Positions 1 through 11,930 are shown, numbered from the stretch's first letter. The stretch: DNA of 64,000 nucleotides from Deroplatys truncata (GCA_030765065.1 CM060984.1:97569488-97633487); one strand, 5' to 3'. The notes: a model not told the origin generated them from the sequence alone. Translations and numbers: made by a program.

Positions 1-1526
1 CCAGAGTAATAATCAGTGATGCTTTGAAAATAAACTAATAAATAAAGGTACAAATACTTATTAAAATGTTTTAGAGAATGTATAATACAACTTCGGATGT
101 TTGTAATGCATTAACACTCATAATTGATATAAATCAATAGCGAAGCTGAAAAACGGTTTTTTTTTTAATTTAAAGTCTATTCGTGCGTGAGAAAACCGAA
201 TCTTTTAAATCTTCCTTACTTTTAAATAGTTTTCAAGTTCGTTGCAGTATAATTTAAATTACAATTGGTTGAGTAGAAGCGATTCAACTACTCACGCAGT
301 GATTTTCGCGGCTAAATTGCCCGTTTGCTAAACTTGTTTTCTCAAGAACACTTTCTAACTTAAAAGGATAGAAAAAGGTTGAAGGAAACTTAGCAGTCTG
401 GCCGGCATCTCATTTAACGATTGCCTAGAAACCTGAGAAACTGCGTCTGTAAACTTTGGTTGCTTTCTCTAATTTTTGAAGACGTGCAGGTAAGAAAGTT
501 TTCGGGAGACTCGCGCCATCCATAGAGAGGAGGGAATTAGGAAAGTTGTATTATCGACCTGTCTGGTCGGACTGCTCCATGAGTCACGATAGTCAGTAAA
601 ACAATACGGGGTTGTATCATGAAACTTTCCAGCATTATTATGGGCCATTTGCATGAAGCGAACAAGAGGCTATGGACATGCATTGGTAGGTTTTCTGAAG
701 CTTTTGCTCTCCTTTTCTCTTGCAAATTTAGACAAAACAGCTTTAAGTCATCAGAGGAGTAAAGGTTTCTCAAAGTGCAATCACTTTCTTAAATGAATAT
801 TTTTAGAGCTTTCTTCGCCAAAAGTTCTTATTTGCAAACGTTAATACCAACACAATTCCGTTTTTCGTTTTGTCACTGGAGTACCCTTCAGGTTTGAAGT
901 TACACTAGAAAAGGGCCTATTTAAAATAATAGGTGTTGGAATGTATAGATGAAGGCTAAAGTTGGTAGCTAGGAAGTTACGGCATCGTTTTGCAATTTGT
1001 ATATATAAAGAAGATTTATATTAAGCTACTAGACGTCGATTTTATCGATAGAATTGCCTCAAAAGAAGCCACCGATAAATTTATGCTTCGAAACCGAAAC
1101 CAGAATTGGTTATAGTTAATATTATTTCAGAAATAACGCGTAATAAATTCTATAAATAATAACTAATATTATAATCAAAACAGTAATCAAAATTAAACCT
1201 AGCCTTCAAGCAGAGACATGCACAGCCTTTGTAATTCGATCGTCTTCTGAAATAAATAAACAAGAGTTATAGAAGTGACGAATCCAAAAGAATAAATTGG
1301 TATTTCGTTACCTTCATCAAAAACATTCTGACGTGATTGGAATATTCAGTGACATTTGTGTTTTTATTTTTATTATGCTAAAGTTGTATTCTAGAGCATA
1401 ATTTTCCAGAGCACTGCAGGGCTTAGAAAGATAATTAATCGCAGAGGTGGTCAAATTGATTTGGAATGCATTTGTTTCTTTAATGAAGATGACGATGAAA
1501 TGCTGAACCATTTTGTAATAAAAATG
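1..1526. other. unassigned AT-rich DNA
   Basis: I see no gene, no transposon terminus and no tRNA-like box. Short open frames at 469-773 and 1317-1568 have no recognisable motif; the latter merely reads through the start of the next mariner remnant. Confidence 0.5.
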
Positions 1527-2030
1527 CGAGGGTTGTCCAGAAAGTAACCTCCGTTTTAAAATAAACATAAAACTAATATGTATACAAAAGTTTTATTATA
1601 TAAGCTGGAAACTACATATGTTCTCTATTTTTCTGCATAGTCTCCAAACAGATTCAAGCACTTGCCATACCTTTTCACAGTCTTTGAAATACCCTCTGCA
1701 TAAACTTCTGCCACCTGTGAACTAAGCTAACCTGTCACGGCATTTTGAACCTCTTCGTCATTGCCAAAGCGCTGAGCTGCAAGCCACTTTTTCATGTACG
1801 GCAGATGGAAGTCGCTGAGGGCCAAGTACGGGCTGTACGGGGGAGATCAAAAACGTCCCATTTGAACTTGGAAAAGTTCATTTGTGTTGTTTGCTGTGTG
1901 AGGGCGAGAGTTGTTATGCAAAAACACAACACCAGATTTGAGAAGACCACGACGCTTGTTTTGGATTGCTCTTCTTAGCCTTTTCACACTTCACACGCGG
2001 CGGGATTTGTTATTTCGGTGCTCATGTTGT
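1527..2030 (-). pseudogene. internally deleted mariner element (transposase remnant)
   Basis: Mariner (Tc1/mariner DDE transposase) remnant on the minus strand. The 3' terminal repeat starts near 1527 (GAGGGTTGTCCAGAAAG). Reading upward, the transposase C-terminus ends in a GDYAE-like motif. Then come the third catalytic block (YSPYLALSDF, where families read YSPDLAPSDF, about 1811-1840) and the second block as HNNSRPH instead of HDNARPH (about 1897-1920), preceded by RRAIQNKRRG. At about 1985-2022 a start-like segment, MSTEITNPAACEV, matches the N-terminus of this type of mariner. The N-terminus is therefore joined almost directly to the C-terminal third, so most of the protein has been deleted. 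There are in-frame stops, including TGA just before SPPYSP and TAG after AVTG. I did not find the opposite terminal repeat. It is clearly dead. Confidence 0.82.
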
Positions 2031-2265
2031 TAGGTTATAACTAGAAGCACAACTAGAAGCGTACTGAGCCACAAAACAATTAAACACACATACCCATACA
2101 CCACACAAATACAAAAAATTATAAATTAAAATATTATATGCATTTAGTGACTAATTGATAAAGTCCTGCACATAAACAAAATATTTCACAATATTTTACT
2201 GTTTATTATTGACAATTTATGCTGTTATATGTGCACTCAAATTTTAGCCTCCTAAGCGCAATATC
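2031..2265. other. unassigned AT-rich DNA
   Basis: Nothing recognisable. The missing outer end of the mariner remnant would be expected here but is not visible. Confidence 0.4.
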
Positions 2266-2284
2266 TTTTAAGACAGATGTACAC

Positions 2285-2445
2285 CTAAGGTGTATGAAAT
2301 TAACATTGCTACACGCACGCACACACACACACACACACACACCCACACACACCAAATGTGTTTCATAAAAGATGCATTTTTGGGGTGTTGAAAAGGTCTG
2401 AAAACGTGTATTTCCTTTGAAATAGCCATATTAAGGTTATGAGTC
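2285..2445 (+). mobile_element. decayed RC-like family fragment with (CA)n
   Basis: A (CA)n tract at about 2316-2352 is followed by diverged pieces of the family's central block: a GCATTTTTGG-like segment, then a segment resembling 'tctcaaaacatgtatttcc' and 'ggtgaaat'. Neither end is visible. It could be a chance CA tract with weak similarity. Confidence 0.4.
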
Positions 2446-4100
2446 ATTGCAAAGTTTCCTGGGATTTTGATTATCAAAGAAAATTATTTTTTCCACTTTT
2501 GTAATTAATATGTTATACAGCCAAAGGAGGATTTTTGTGGTAAGTATGATTTTGTTCTTGTAAAAAAATGTATAATTTTCGTTTTAAATTGTAATGAAAC
2601 AAAACTTAATGAGTTTAGAATAATGAAATACTGCTCAACAGCTGCTCAAAGCACGTAACTTCATAAATATAGGAAACAGAAATTTTACTCTTCGCCACTC
2701 TTAAGATAAGAAGCGCTGATGTTTCGAAAGATCTGCTAGCCACCACAGAGATGCACTCCGATGTCACATTCAATGTAAACCGTGACAGAGTCAACAGAAT
2801 GGGGTCAGTGTGTGTATGCACGCTGTTTACTCGCGAGATGAGACTTTTATCATTGATTTGTTTGGTTGTCTACGTGGTGAATTCCTGCGCTCTTGAAATC
2901 TTCACGTCTTCGTAAAAACGTTTATCTGTTTTGTGCTTTTTACGCCTTACGGTTGCAAGACATTAGGAATTGATGTAATAATATTGCAATCAGTGATAAA
3001 AAATCAAGAAACCTTGCATTTCGTTTTAAAAACGAATGCCTTACTGGCGAGAGTAACATATGTGAAGAATTTAGGAAATTTCAGATTATCCTTATTATAA
3101 ACTGTTTCCCCATATTGAAGCAGTACGTTTTGAGTAGTAAAATAAAATTATAATCATAGGAAAAATAAATATCAATAACACAAGGAATAGTATTGAAAAA
3201 AGACTGGAAAGCGAATGTTACTAAATGAGCAGGGTTAGACACTGCCATCAGCGGCCGGAAACGGGTGGTTTTTCCCTCTATTGTTAAGTGTCCCGTTAGG
3301 TTGCTGGAACGCAGAGGTGTAGAAAAGGGTCAATGTTCGCCAAAATACAGATAGCCTTAGGCCTCCAATGAAAGAAGCTAGAAATCAGGCGATAGTGGAA
3401 TGGGGAGATATAGAACGTTTGAAATACAGAAACAGGAGGTTTTAGAATACACCCTTGGCCGTTATAGCTCCTTGGAAATGTTTATTCTAAACTTTCCTAC
3501 ACATTTTCCTAATACACACTTGGTCGTGGTAGTTCCTTAGAGATGGTTGGCAGAAAAGTTTAGAAGACAGCGGATAGGCGCAATGATATTAAGTGTAACA
3601 AATAAGAAAGCGCGCGTGTGTGTGCCGAAGTAATAGCAGGAATCAAATGTTAAAACGGTGACGGTAAATAAACGAGCAGGAAAACAAACAGTCGTATTCA
3701 CCACTAACCCGAGATCCAAGATACATGCAAAGAACCCTGAGCTAGTACCGAACCCGGGACCATTTCTACAAACCCTGTACCGTAAAATAGCCACATACCA
3801 CCGCAGAACCGACATACCACCACCAATTGTCGCCCTAAAGTGGGGCCCACAATCAACAAGAAGAAATACCACCGCAATATGCAATTTGTTGCGGTCATCG
3901 AAATGTATTCAGTTCTTCTCCTTTTGGCTAAAGCAACATTATCAACGTCTTAATAGAAGCTTGTTCTCCTTTAAAGAATTATTGTTATCTACAGCCCTCG
4001 GAAAATGGAAATACAAACCAATGCATCACCGCTGGATGTACTTAGAGTACGCAATAGTTGTAACACCTTCATCCGCTGTTTGTCCTTATGTATCCCAAAT
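2446..4100. other. unassigned DNA with overlapping chance ORFs
   Basis: No transposon ends recognised. An open frame of 172 codons (3658-4176, plus) overlaps one of 115 codons on the other strand. Neither has family motifs, and both span what looks like low-grade repetitive sequence with several 'ataccacc'-type repeats near 3797-3872. Two imperfect copies of an approximately 80-bp segment (about 3447 and 3512, sharing 'aatacac(c/a)cttgg') lie in tandem. A B-box-like 'gaacccgggacc' on the minus strand near 3750 hints at an old SINE, but no A box is convincing. Confidence 0.35.
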
Positions 4101-4149
4101 TACATCTGCCCAAACTTCCAAAATGAATATTCCTTATCTTTTCACTCGA

Positions 4150-4610
4150 ATGAATGAACAGCTGATTTGTCCCTGAAGGGCTAAGGCCTCGTCTTGCGAG
4201 GGGTAGCTCGATATGACTCATGCAGGTAAGGTGGTCGCACTTCGCATTATTGTTCACTGACTTCTTTGCGTTCAGCACTTCATGATCTTGTTTGGGGTAC
4301 CTCATTTCGCACACTTCTTTCCTTAATTCCCATCGGACACTAGGTGGTTGTGTTTAGCACTTCCGCCCTCTTCGGATGTTTCTCCAGCTGCTACGGTCGT
4401 TTACAGTCCTTATCCAGTGTGCTCCTACTGCTTTCTTGAAGCGGTCCTCCCATCTTGTTCCGGGTCTGCCTTGTCTCTTGCCGATGTAGGGGGTCCACAT
4501 TGTTGAAATGTATGCCCATCCGTTGTTCTGGAGGCTTGTCATGTGGCCTCCCCAATTCCATTTCAAACTGGTGGCTCGTTGGGATGCATATTCCAATTTA
4601 TCTGTTTACT
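4150..4610 (-). pseudogene. LINE 3' end (reverse transcriptase C-terminus)
   Basis: The minus-strand frame at 4354-4596 reads as the extreme C-terminal region of a non-LTR retrotransposon reverse transcriptase. It has the characteristic order 'KWNWGGH', then 'GKRQGRPGTRWEDRFKK', then 'VNDRSSWRNI'. These correspond to the family's W-x-W-A-G-H, G-R-P-x-T-R-W-x-D and D-R-x-x-W-R signatures. The frame ends shortly after the tryptophan block. A 3' untranslated part probably continues to about 4150, containing a Cys/Arg-poor stretch with a GC-rich 'aggccttagccc' segment. The polymerase core and endonuclease are absent, as expected of a 5'-truncated LINE copy. The clade (RTE-, Jockey- or I-like) cannot be settled from this tail. 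Confidence 0.7.
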
Positions 4611-4910
4611 TACGACTATTAAATGTACAGAAACTCTTGATATAAAGTTTCCTCTGAACATAATTAGACCCTTTCATGAATTGCTTCCTTGGAAACTAAA
4701 ATCTCCCGAATATAAATTAAAATATCACACATTATCAGAGGGCTCTCACTTATGCCTCAGCTTACATTTTTAATGCTATTTTTACTACAATCAGCACCAT
4801 AGGCCGTTGGCACTGGTGAAACATGAAATGAAATAACTGGGAATGGAAATTTTCCAGGCTTATGTACCTCCCCGCGTTTGACAGTTATGAGTGAGGAATA
4901 CCTGAAAAAA
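4611..4910. other. unassigned AT-rich DNA
   Basis: No recognisable feature between the LINE tail and the next RC-like copy. Confidence 0.4.
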
Positions 4911-4911
4911 A

Positions 4912-5648
4912 TCTGATGTGTTACACTCATATGACTTTCTCTACTCTTGTATAATCTATTTTTACAAACGCTTATTCTCCATCTACTTCATGTTAATCGA
5001 GATAAACATTTGCAGACTCTATCTTATTGCTAATTTTCTTGCAGATGTAAGGGGAATATATATTTACAAGGGCAATATAGAAATACAGTAGCCTTTAAGC
5101 ACATACATATCACTTAATAGCTGGTTGCTAGGTGCAGCACCATTCCCTTTGCCCCAGATTATAACTCTTTGCATATCCAAGACAAAAAAATGAATAACGA
5201 ATTCCCATTTTAGAAAATAAGTATTGAAAAATGTAAGGGAATAACAAGCAATATCTCGAAAATGGTTCACTCAACAAAAAAAAGTATATGACATAAATTC
5301 TGTATTTTAACGCGATGTACATTTTTTGTGCAGTAAAGGTTTGTCTATCTCTTATGGTTTACCAGTTATACAAAAGTCGTTCACAATGAAGAATACTTTT
5401 GGAGGCATTCCCAGAAAATTCAAGATATACATTTTATTTGTCATGAAAATATCTTAAACATATAATATTTTAATCAAAATCGTTAGAGCCATTTTTGAGA
5501 AAATTAAAATTTTCGAAAAATCTTCCATGTAATGGATAATCTGGGTGGGGGGATTTTCTTGAAAACCTTCGTGTCGCATCTCTGGAAGATACTGAACTTA
5601 AATACCAAGTTTGGTGTTTATCCGACTGTTCGTTTCTGATTTATGCTG

Positions 5649-5695
<47 letters not shown>

Positions 5696-5832
5696 ACACA
5701 AGGACATGTTTCCAAAAATGTTTTTTTTTTAATTCAGGGGTCTCAAAACATGTATTTCCGGTGAAATCTCGGTATCGAATTTTTGGGTGGAATACAATAC
5801 TTCCCCTACTTACTATAGTAGTAGAGAAAGTA
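4912..5832 (+). mobile_element. RC-like family copy, full length (subfamily I)
   Basis: Starts TCTGATGTGTTACACTCA after a run of A and ends with a hairpin segment and GTAGAGAAAGTA before more A. The subterminal arm ACTTTCTCTAC lies about 20 nt in from the start, and its inverted partner is the very 3' end. A (CA)n tract at about 5652-5699 lies two-thirds along. It carries the subfamily-I block near 5085-5130 ('cagtagcctttaagcacata'). The open frame at 5611-5874 crosses the CA tract and is non-coding. No target duplication is seen. Confidence 0.88.
5649..5701. repeat. (CA)n microsatellite inside RC-like copy
   Basis: Uninterrupted CA dinucleotides for about 45 nt, at the position where every family copy carries its simple repeat. 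Confidence 0.95.
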
Positions 5833-6608
5833 AAAATCTGTCAGGGAGGACGGTCCTGGCGGGGTTTGCCTTAATGACCTCGACCACCCGCGTCATTAGT
5901 CAGCTTACAGGTTATTTTAAGAAACTTCAGATACGTATCTTCACTAATGATCCATCAATGGCTCCAAATAAGACTATAATGCTGGCTCTGCTGTTGCGAT
6001 CAACGACGAGACAATTATGTACATATTGATTACCTGGTTTTTATTGGGTGTGTAATTGTAAACTCTGTGCAATCAAACAAGCACTACTTTAAATGCTTTC
6101 TTCTCTGGATTCACGTTATATAATTTCTGAGATTTAGCAAGCGAGTTGGTTCAGGCGGTAGCGTGGTTTCCTTCTGTTTCCAAGTAATATCTAATTACAT
6201 CTTCATACTAAGGTGGCTACACAAATAGGTCTTCTGTTCAGCATCACAATAAGTTCGCGAACACTCAACAACCATAGTTCCACGATCCCAAATGTCCACG
6301 TTCCCCCAAAAAGTGGCAACAAAATATTTGATACAGGAAGACGACTACACAACTAATGTCATCTGCCCGACATACTGATTCAGGTGAACCAACGAAGCTA
6401 CACAAACCGTTGCGATAATAGTAAGTAAAATACTAAGAAGAAGAATGCGTAAAAATGTCTTGGATTTTCTAACCAACCTGAAACTGAATCAAGTAGTGCA
6501 AATTTTACTTAACGCAATAGCGTAAAGAGCTTAAATTTGTATGGAATCCATTCCATTAAGATATGTTAGGAAATGAAAGATACCACCTCACTATCCAAGA
6601 AAAAAATA
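5833..6608. other. unassigned DNA
   Basis: No coding motif. A short 'gttggttcaggcggtagcgt' near 6150 resembles the A-box half of the local tRNA-derived SINEs, but no B box follows. Confidence 0.35.
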
Positions 6609-7450
6609 TCTGATGTGGTACACTCACATGACTTTCTCTACTCTTGTACAAACTATTTTTACAAACGCTTATTCTCCATTTGCTTCATGTTAATCGAGAT
6701 ATCGAGATGTTAATCTTATTGCTAATTTTCTTGTAGATGCAAAGGGAATTGCTAGGCTTTAAGCGATAGTCAAATATTTTAAGAGCTGGTTGCTATGTGG
6801 AGTATTCCATTCACTTTGCATTACCAGGACACAAAAAATGAATAAATAATTTGAGAAAAAAGTATAAGTATTGGAAAATTTAAGGGAATAACAAGCAATA
6901 TCTCGAAAATGGTTCACCCAACAAAAAAAATGTATATGGCATAAATTGTGTATTTTAAACGCGATCTACATTTTTGTGTAGTAAAATTTTGTCTATCTCT
7001 TATGGTTTACCAGTTATGCAAAAGTCGTTCACAATGAAGGATACTTTTGGAGACATTCCCAGAAAATTCAATATATACATTTCATTTCTCAGGAAAATAT
7101 TTTAAACATATGATATTTTAATCAAAATCGTTAAGAGCCATTTTTGAGGAAATTAACATTTTCGAAAAATGTTCCATGTTAAAGGTAATCTGGGGTGGGG
7201 GATTTTCTTGAAAACCTTCGTGTCGCATCTCTGGAAGATACTGAATCTCAGTACCAAGTTTGGTGTTTATCCGACTGTTCGTTTCTGAGTTACGCTGTTC
7301 ACAGACACACACACACGGACATGTTTCCAAAAATGCTTTTTTTTTGTATTCAGCGGGCCTCAAAATATATATTTCCGGTGAAATCTCGGTATCGAATTTT
7401 TGGGTGGAATACAATACTTCCCATACTTACTATACGTAGTAGAGAAAGTA
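6609..7450 (+). mobile_element. RC-like family copy, near full length
   Basis: Begins TCTGATGTGGTACACTCA and ends 'tatacgtagtagagaaagta'. The CA tract is short (7302-7317). The leading third is slightly shortened compared with the 4912 copy. The rest follows the shared order: growth-arrest of the 5' block, 'gttcacaatgaag' block, 'ctctggaagat' block, CA tract, 'cggtatcgaatttttggg' block, hairpin. Confidence 0.87.
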
Positions 7451-8159
7451 AAACTCAAGCCCCATTTGACAATAAGAAATTCACCATATTCTTATTCTGC
7501 TGCTAATGTAAATAATACACCTTCTATGAGTTTACGAGTTCACATCTTGGTTATAGCGAAGTTTGCATTTTAATACCAGCATACGATATTTCCACATTAT
7601 TTGGTGACTTTTAAGAAATTTCCAAAATTCTATTAGCTAAGAAGTGGCCTTAATAAGACATACAATATTCATTCATTAAAACTGACGTGGCGACAATGTT
7701 TTCTTTCTCGAATGTCACATATAGCACTCTACATACCCTACAAGCATGTACAATACAAATGAAAATCGTTGGATCTACCGTTTTGTGGACAAGCAGCAGA
7801 AGTGGCTCAAATATTATCGAATATCACGTTTTCGCTGCCCCTTTATTAAGCCATCGGTTTAAATATCAGAATGTAGCGATGTTTGGTTTTCCGGGAGATA
7901 GATTTAAAAGACTATATTAGTTTTTGTATGATAAATAAACATTTCTGTGCTAAATTTGTTCTCTACAGAAGAACTTTAAGAATGCAAATGCAAGTGTGAC
8001 ATAATATGAAACAAATGCTGGTCTATAATTTAGCTTTACTTTCTCAACAAGGAGGTATCGTATTCCATTTAAAAACCCGATATGAAAATTCCACCAGAAA
8101 TAAAGCCTACTAAAAATGTATAGTTTTAAGCAGCAACCACTGTGCGCAAGGATTGAAAG
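7451..8159. other. unassigned DNA
   Basis: No transposon signature or coding motif. The open frame at 7687-7920 has no known domain. Confidence 0.4.
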
Positions 8160-9946
8160 TCCGATGCATTAGATTCACATGGCTTTCTCCACCCTCTGTC
8201 ACTAATCACTGGGTACACAAGCTTCTTTTTCTGTCTACTACACTTTAATCCAAATATACCTTTGCAAAAATAGCTATATTACACATTTCGTTATAGATAC
8301 AAAGGGAACGGCGATAGTCAAATGTTTAAGAACTGCACGTTATACGCTGTCTTAAAATTCCATACTGTTGCCATACAATCGCGAGAAACAACTGAACGTT
8401 GAAAGGATCAATTCTAACCTTTAAGAACGGATATCTCGGAAATGGTTTATGTCACAAAAAAGTTCTTCTAAATAAATTGTATGTTTTAAAGAGACCTGCG
8501 TGTCTTGTCTAGCTATTAATCATTTCAATAATCCTCATAAAATTACAATTAAATCCTAGGAATAATGTATATTTATAATAATTTAAATTACTTTTACGTT
8601 TTCGCCCATCGCTTAACGTTTACCGGTTATACAACATTATACAAAATTCCTTTCGAATGAAGAGGATTTCTAAGGCTATACGCAAAAAATTCAATATATA
8701 CATCTTATTTCTAATGCAAATATCTTTAAAATATGGTATTGTAATGATAATCGTTAGAGCCATGTTTAGAAAATAAAAAAAATTGGAAAATTCTTTCATA
8801 TAGAGGGTAGTTTGGGGTAGGATATTTTCTTAAAAATCTTCATGTCGCATCTTAAAATGTACTGAACATAAATACCAACTTTTGGTGTTTATCCGACTTT
8901 CGTTTTTACTTGCTCTACCACGTCCATACTACGTAGAGAGGATATTGAAGTCCACCAAAAAGTTCGATACCGAGATTTCATCTGAAGTACATGTTTTGAA
9001 GCACCGTAATTTTAAAAAAAAGCATTTTTAGAAAAATTTTGTGTGCGTATCTGCGAACAGTATACCACAAAAGCGAAAAGTAGGATAAATACCACACTTG
9101 GTATTTCGATTAAGTACCTTTCAAAGATGTGAAACGAAGATTTTCAAGAAAATCCCCCCATTCCCAAATACTTTTAACATGGAACATTTTTTCTAAAATT
9201 GTTACTTTTTAAAAAAACAGTTCTAACGATTTTGATTAAACTAACATATATTAAAGATATTTTCATGACAAATAAAATGTATATCTTGAATTTACTGGGA
9301 ATAGCCTGTGAAGGAATTTTGTATAATCTTGTGTAACTGGTAAACATTAAGCTGTAGACGAAAATGTACCACACAGAATGTAGACCCCTTTAAAACACAC
9401 AATTTACTTCAAATAAATTTTTCTTTGGCAAAACCTGTTTTTAAATATCTTTCATTAAAAGGTTCGAATTGTTCAATACATCGGTTCATTCTTTTAAGGT
9501 CTCATCGATTTTAAGAAGTTTCTCAGATTGCATAGAAACAGTGTGGAATTTTAAGGTCGCATATAACGTCCAGTTCTTAAATGTTTGACTATGGCTGTTC
9601 TCTTTATGCATAACGAAATATATAATGTAGTTACTTTTGCAAAGGTATATTTGGATTAAAATGTAGTAGATAGCAAAATAAGCGTTGGTAAGAATAATTT
9701 GTATACCCACTAATAAAGACGTAGGGTATAGAAAGTCATGTGAATGTATTACATCACATTTTTAAGGTATGATGTTCACAGACACATACACACACACACG
9801 CACACATGGACCTTATTCTAAAAATGCCTTTCTTGGATTCAGGTAGCCTCAAAACATTTACTTCTGGTGAAAATTCGGAATCGAATTTTTGGGTGGAATG
9901 CAATACTTTCTCCAGCTATGGACTATGTACGTGATAGAGAAGTTAC
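8160..9946 (+). mobile_element. old RC-like copy split by a nested copy
   Basis: The outer element runs 8160-8912 and resumes at about 9758-9946. The break falls within the T-run of 'cgttttt|gagttatgctgttcac'. To the left is 'ccgactttcgttttt' and to the right 'tgatgttcacagacac', exactly the continuation seen in uninterrupted copies. The interrupting copy is in the opposite orientation. The outer copy is well diverged (start 'tccgatgcattagattcacat'), so it belongs to the older layer. Confidence 0.8.
8913..9757 (-). mobile_element. RC-like copy nested in an older copy
   Basis: Minus-oriented copy from 'acttgctctaccacg' to 'gaatgtattacatcacat'. It is flanked by T on both sides and inserted in a T-run of the outer element with no obvious duplicated target. 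Its internal simple repeat is almost gone ('ttgtgtgcgtatctgcgaacag'). The hairpin-end arms 'ctctac' and 'gtagag' are still visible. Confidence 0.8.
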
Positions 9947-10061
9947 AAATGTGATACAGAAGAATATGAGTAAAATTTGTCGATGCTTTTAAAATTTAGT
10001 TGAAATTGGTGCCCAATTAATGTTAATGTATATGAGCAGCCTCCTAAAGGTTGACAATTCT

Positions 10062-11756
10062 TACATTCTCTACTACATATTCATATTTAAGTAGGGAAAG
10101 TATTGTATTACAACCCAAAATTCGATGTTTAGATTTCGCCGAAATACACATTTTGTTGCTCCTTAAACCCAAAGAAAGCTTTTTTTAGAACTAAAGGTCT
10201 GTGATGTGTGTGTGTGTGTGTTGTAGCAGTATGACACAAAAACGAAATTCCAATAACTACCAAACTTGGTGTTTAGGTTCACGAAGATTTTCAAAAAAAT
10301 CCCCCAATCCAGCCACTCTCTTTATACGAGGGCTGATCAACAAAGACTGAGGCTGATTTTTTTTCACAGATGTTTATTACTCCAATTCAATGTTTACACG
10401 ATCTTTTTCAAAGTAGTCCCCTCCTACTTCAATGCACTTTTTATAGCGTCTCTGCCAGTCCTTGAATACGTGCTGCAGACCATTCTTTGTCAGGTCCTTG
10501 AAAATCGCCTCACTTTTCTTGAGCACTGCTTCAGAGTTCTCAAATCGAATACCCCTAAGCTTTGCCTTTAGTGATGGGAATAAAACAAAGTCACTGGGTG
10601 CAAGATCGGGACTATAAGGTGGATGTGGTACACAGGTAATGTTGAATCGAATCAGAAACTGCATGGTTTGATTTGCGACGTGAGGCCGTGCATTGTCATG
10701 ATGAAGTCGCCACCCAGGCCGAGAAAGCTCTGGTCGTTTCTTTGTAATATGCTTTCGCAGTGTAGCCAATACTGACGTGTAGTATGCTGCTGTAACCAGT
10801 GTGAGGGGGAACTGCATGCTGGTAAATCATTCCATTACAGTCAAAAAATGTGATCAACATCACTTTCCCTGCAGATGGAACAACTTTTGCCTTTTTTGGT
10901 GTTGGAGAACCTGGCGATTTACACACTGTGCTGGCTTGTTTTCCTTCAGGATCATAATGATGCAGCCATGACTCTTCACCGGTGATAATCGATTTAAAAA
11001 ATGCATCACCTCCATTGTCTGGTATGCGAAGTGCACGTAGGGTCTACAAAATAGAGCATTACTACCAGCCTACCAATACGAGAGTGCTGCCGCCTACCAA
11101 CATTATACATAAAAACCCGCTCTTTTCAAATATTTATGTTATAGATACGAAACTATCACGGAAGCTACAGGAAAAAATCAGTCTGTCTTTGTTGATCAGC
11201 CCTAGGAAAAGTTTTGAATTTTTCGATTTTCTCAAAAGTGGCTCTAAGGAGTTTGATTAAGATGCCATATGTTTAAGATATTTACATGTCAAATAAAATC
11301 TATACCTTTGAAGTTTCTGCGCATAGCCTCTATACGTCCTCTTCATTCGGAAGGAATTTTTTATAACTGGTAAAACACAAGATATAGACAAAAACATACT
11401 GCACAAAAAATGTAATCTTTTTAAACCACACAATTTATTTAAAATCATGTTTCTTGTGGTATAAGCCATTTCTGAGGTATACGGTGTTATTTGTTTGGAT
11501 TTTTCAATGCTTTGTCTTTTGTTAGTGCTCTGTCGCTACTCGGTTATTTCTCGCGATGCCATGGAAACAGTATGGAATTCGGCTTCCTCTATTTCCTTGC
11601 ACCTTCAACGAATTGTGTAATGAAACTATCTACGCAAAGCTTTATATCGATTAACATGAAGTAGATAGAAAACCAAGCTTTCGTAAGAATAGTTTATGGA
11701 AGATATATACAAAGAAACGAACTATATGTTGAAAGTCATGTGAATGTAACGCTAAT
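10062..11756 (-). mobile_element. RC-like copy interrupted by a mariner element
   Basis: Minus-oriented. The terminal block 'attctctactacat' is at 10065, the GT tract at about 10203-10222 and the 'aacttggtgtttaggttca' block at 10264. It then breaks at 10326. It resumes after the mariner at about 11206 ('tttcgattttctcaaaag') and continues to 'gaaagtcatgtgaatgtaac' near 11750. Confidence 0.8.
10327..11205 (-). pseudogene. decayed mariner transposase (DD34D type)
   Basis: A mariner element lying on the minus strand. Terminal inverted repeats AGGGCTGATCAACAAAGACTG (10330) and its complement near 11183-11203 are visible, with TA before the left end. The transposase reads, from 10990 downward, a TGEESW block in place of the usual TGDE(S/T)W. 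A frameshift follows near 10810. Then come HDNARPH (about 10680-10700) and YSPDLAPSDF (about 10590-10620), with 34 residues between the second and third aspartates, and a C-terminus near GGDYFEK. The first catalytic acid is therefore Glu (GAA at about 10975-10977). The N-terminal DNA-binding half is missing: only about 180 bp separates the first acid block from the right terminal repeat. At about 880 bp against roughly 1.3 kb for complete relatives, it cannot be autonomous. The central frame 10377-10817 is unusually well preserved. Confidence 0.9.
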
Positions 11757-11930
11757 ATTTTTTCTAAAATGCCCTTTTTTGGGCAATCATGGAACCTCAA
11801 AACATGCAATCGTATTGAAATTTCTACATGCAATTTTTGGGTAAGCACTAATGAAATAGGAAATGCAATCCAAATGAAGGGGACCTCATAGGCTGTTCAT
11901 ATAAAATTTAAGATATATATTCTATTTCTC
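11757..11930 (+). mobile_element. RC-like fragments, plus orientation
   Basis: 'ttttttctaaaatgccc' is followed by segments matching the family's 'cctcaaaacatg', 'gaaattt' and 'aatttttgggt' blocks. A second scrap at 11872-11925 resembles the 'cataggct...aatttaagatatatat' block. It may be the remnant of an element into which the preceding minus copy inserted. Confidence 0.5.

Noticed and set aside
3658..4176. 172-codon plus-strand ORF
   Set aside because: It has no family motif, overlaps a 115-codon minus frame, and runs into the LINE 3' region. Most likely chance plus repetitive sequence.
5611..5874. Recurrent frame reading '...RLFV..LCCSQTHTHTH...' in many copies (also 15391, 35078, 48297, 55605)
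   Set aside because: It is a read-through of the (CA)n tract inside the RC-like family. The frame shifts between copies with repeat length, and there is no consistent start or stop, so it is not a conserved protein.
8913..9757. Interpreting the RC-like family as a TIR DNA transposon
   Set aside because: The inverted repeats are only 11 bp and asymmetric (one terminal, one ~20 nt inside), and no target duplication appears at nested sites where flanks are known. A rolling-circle type fits better but is unproven.
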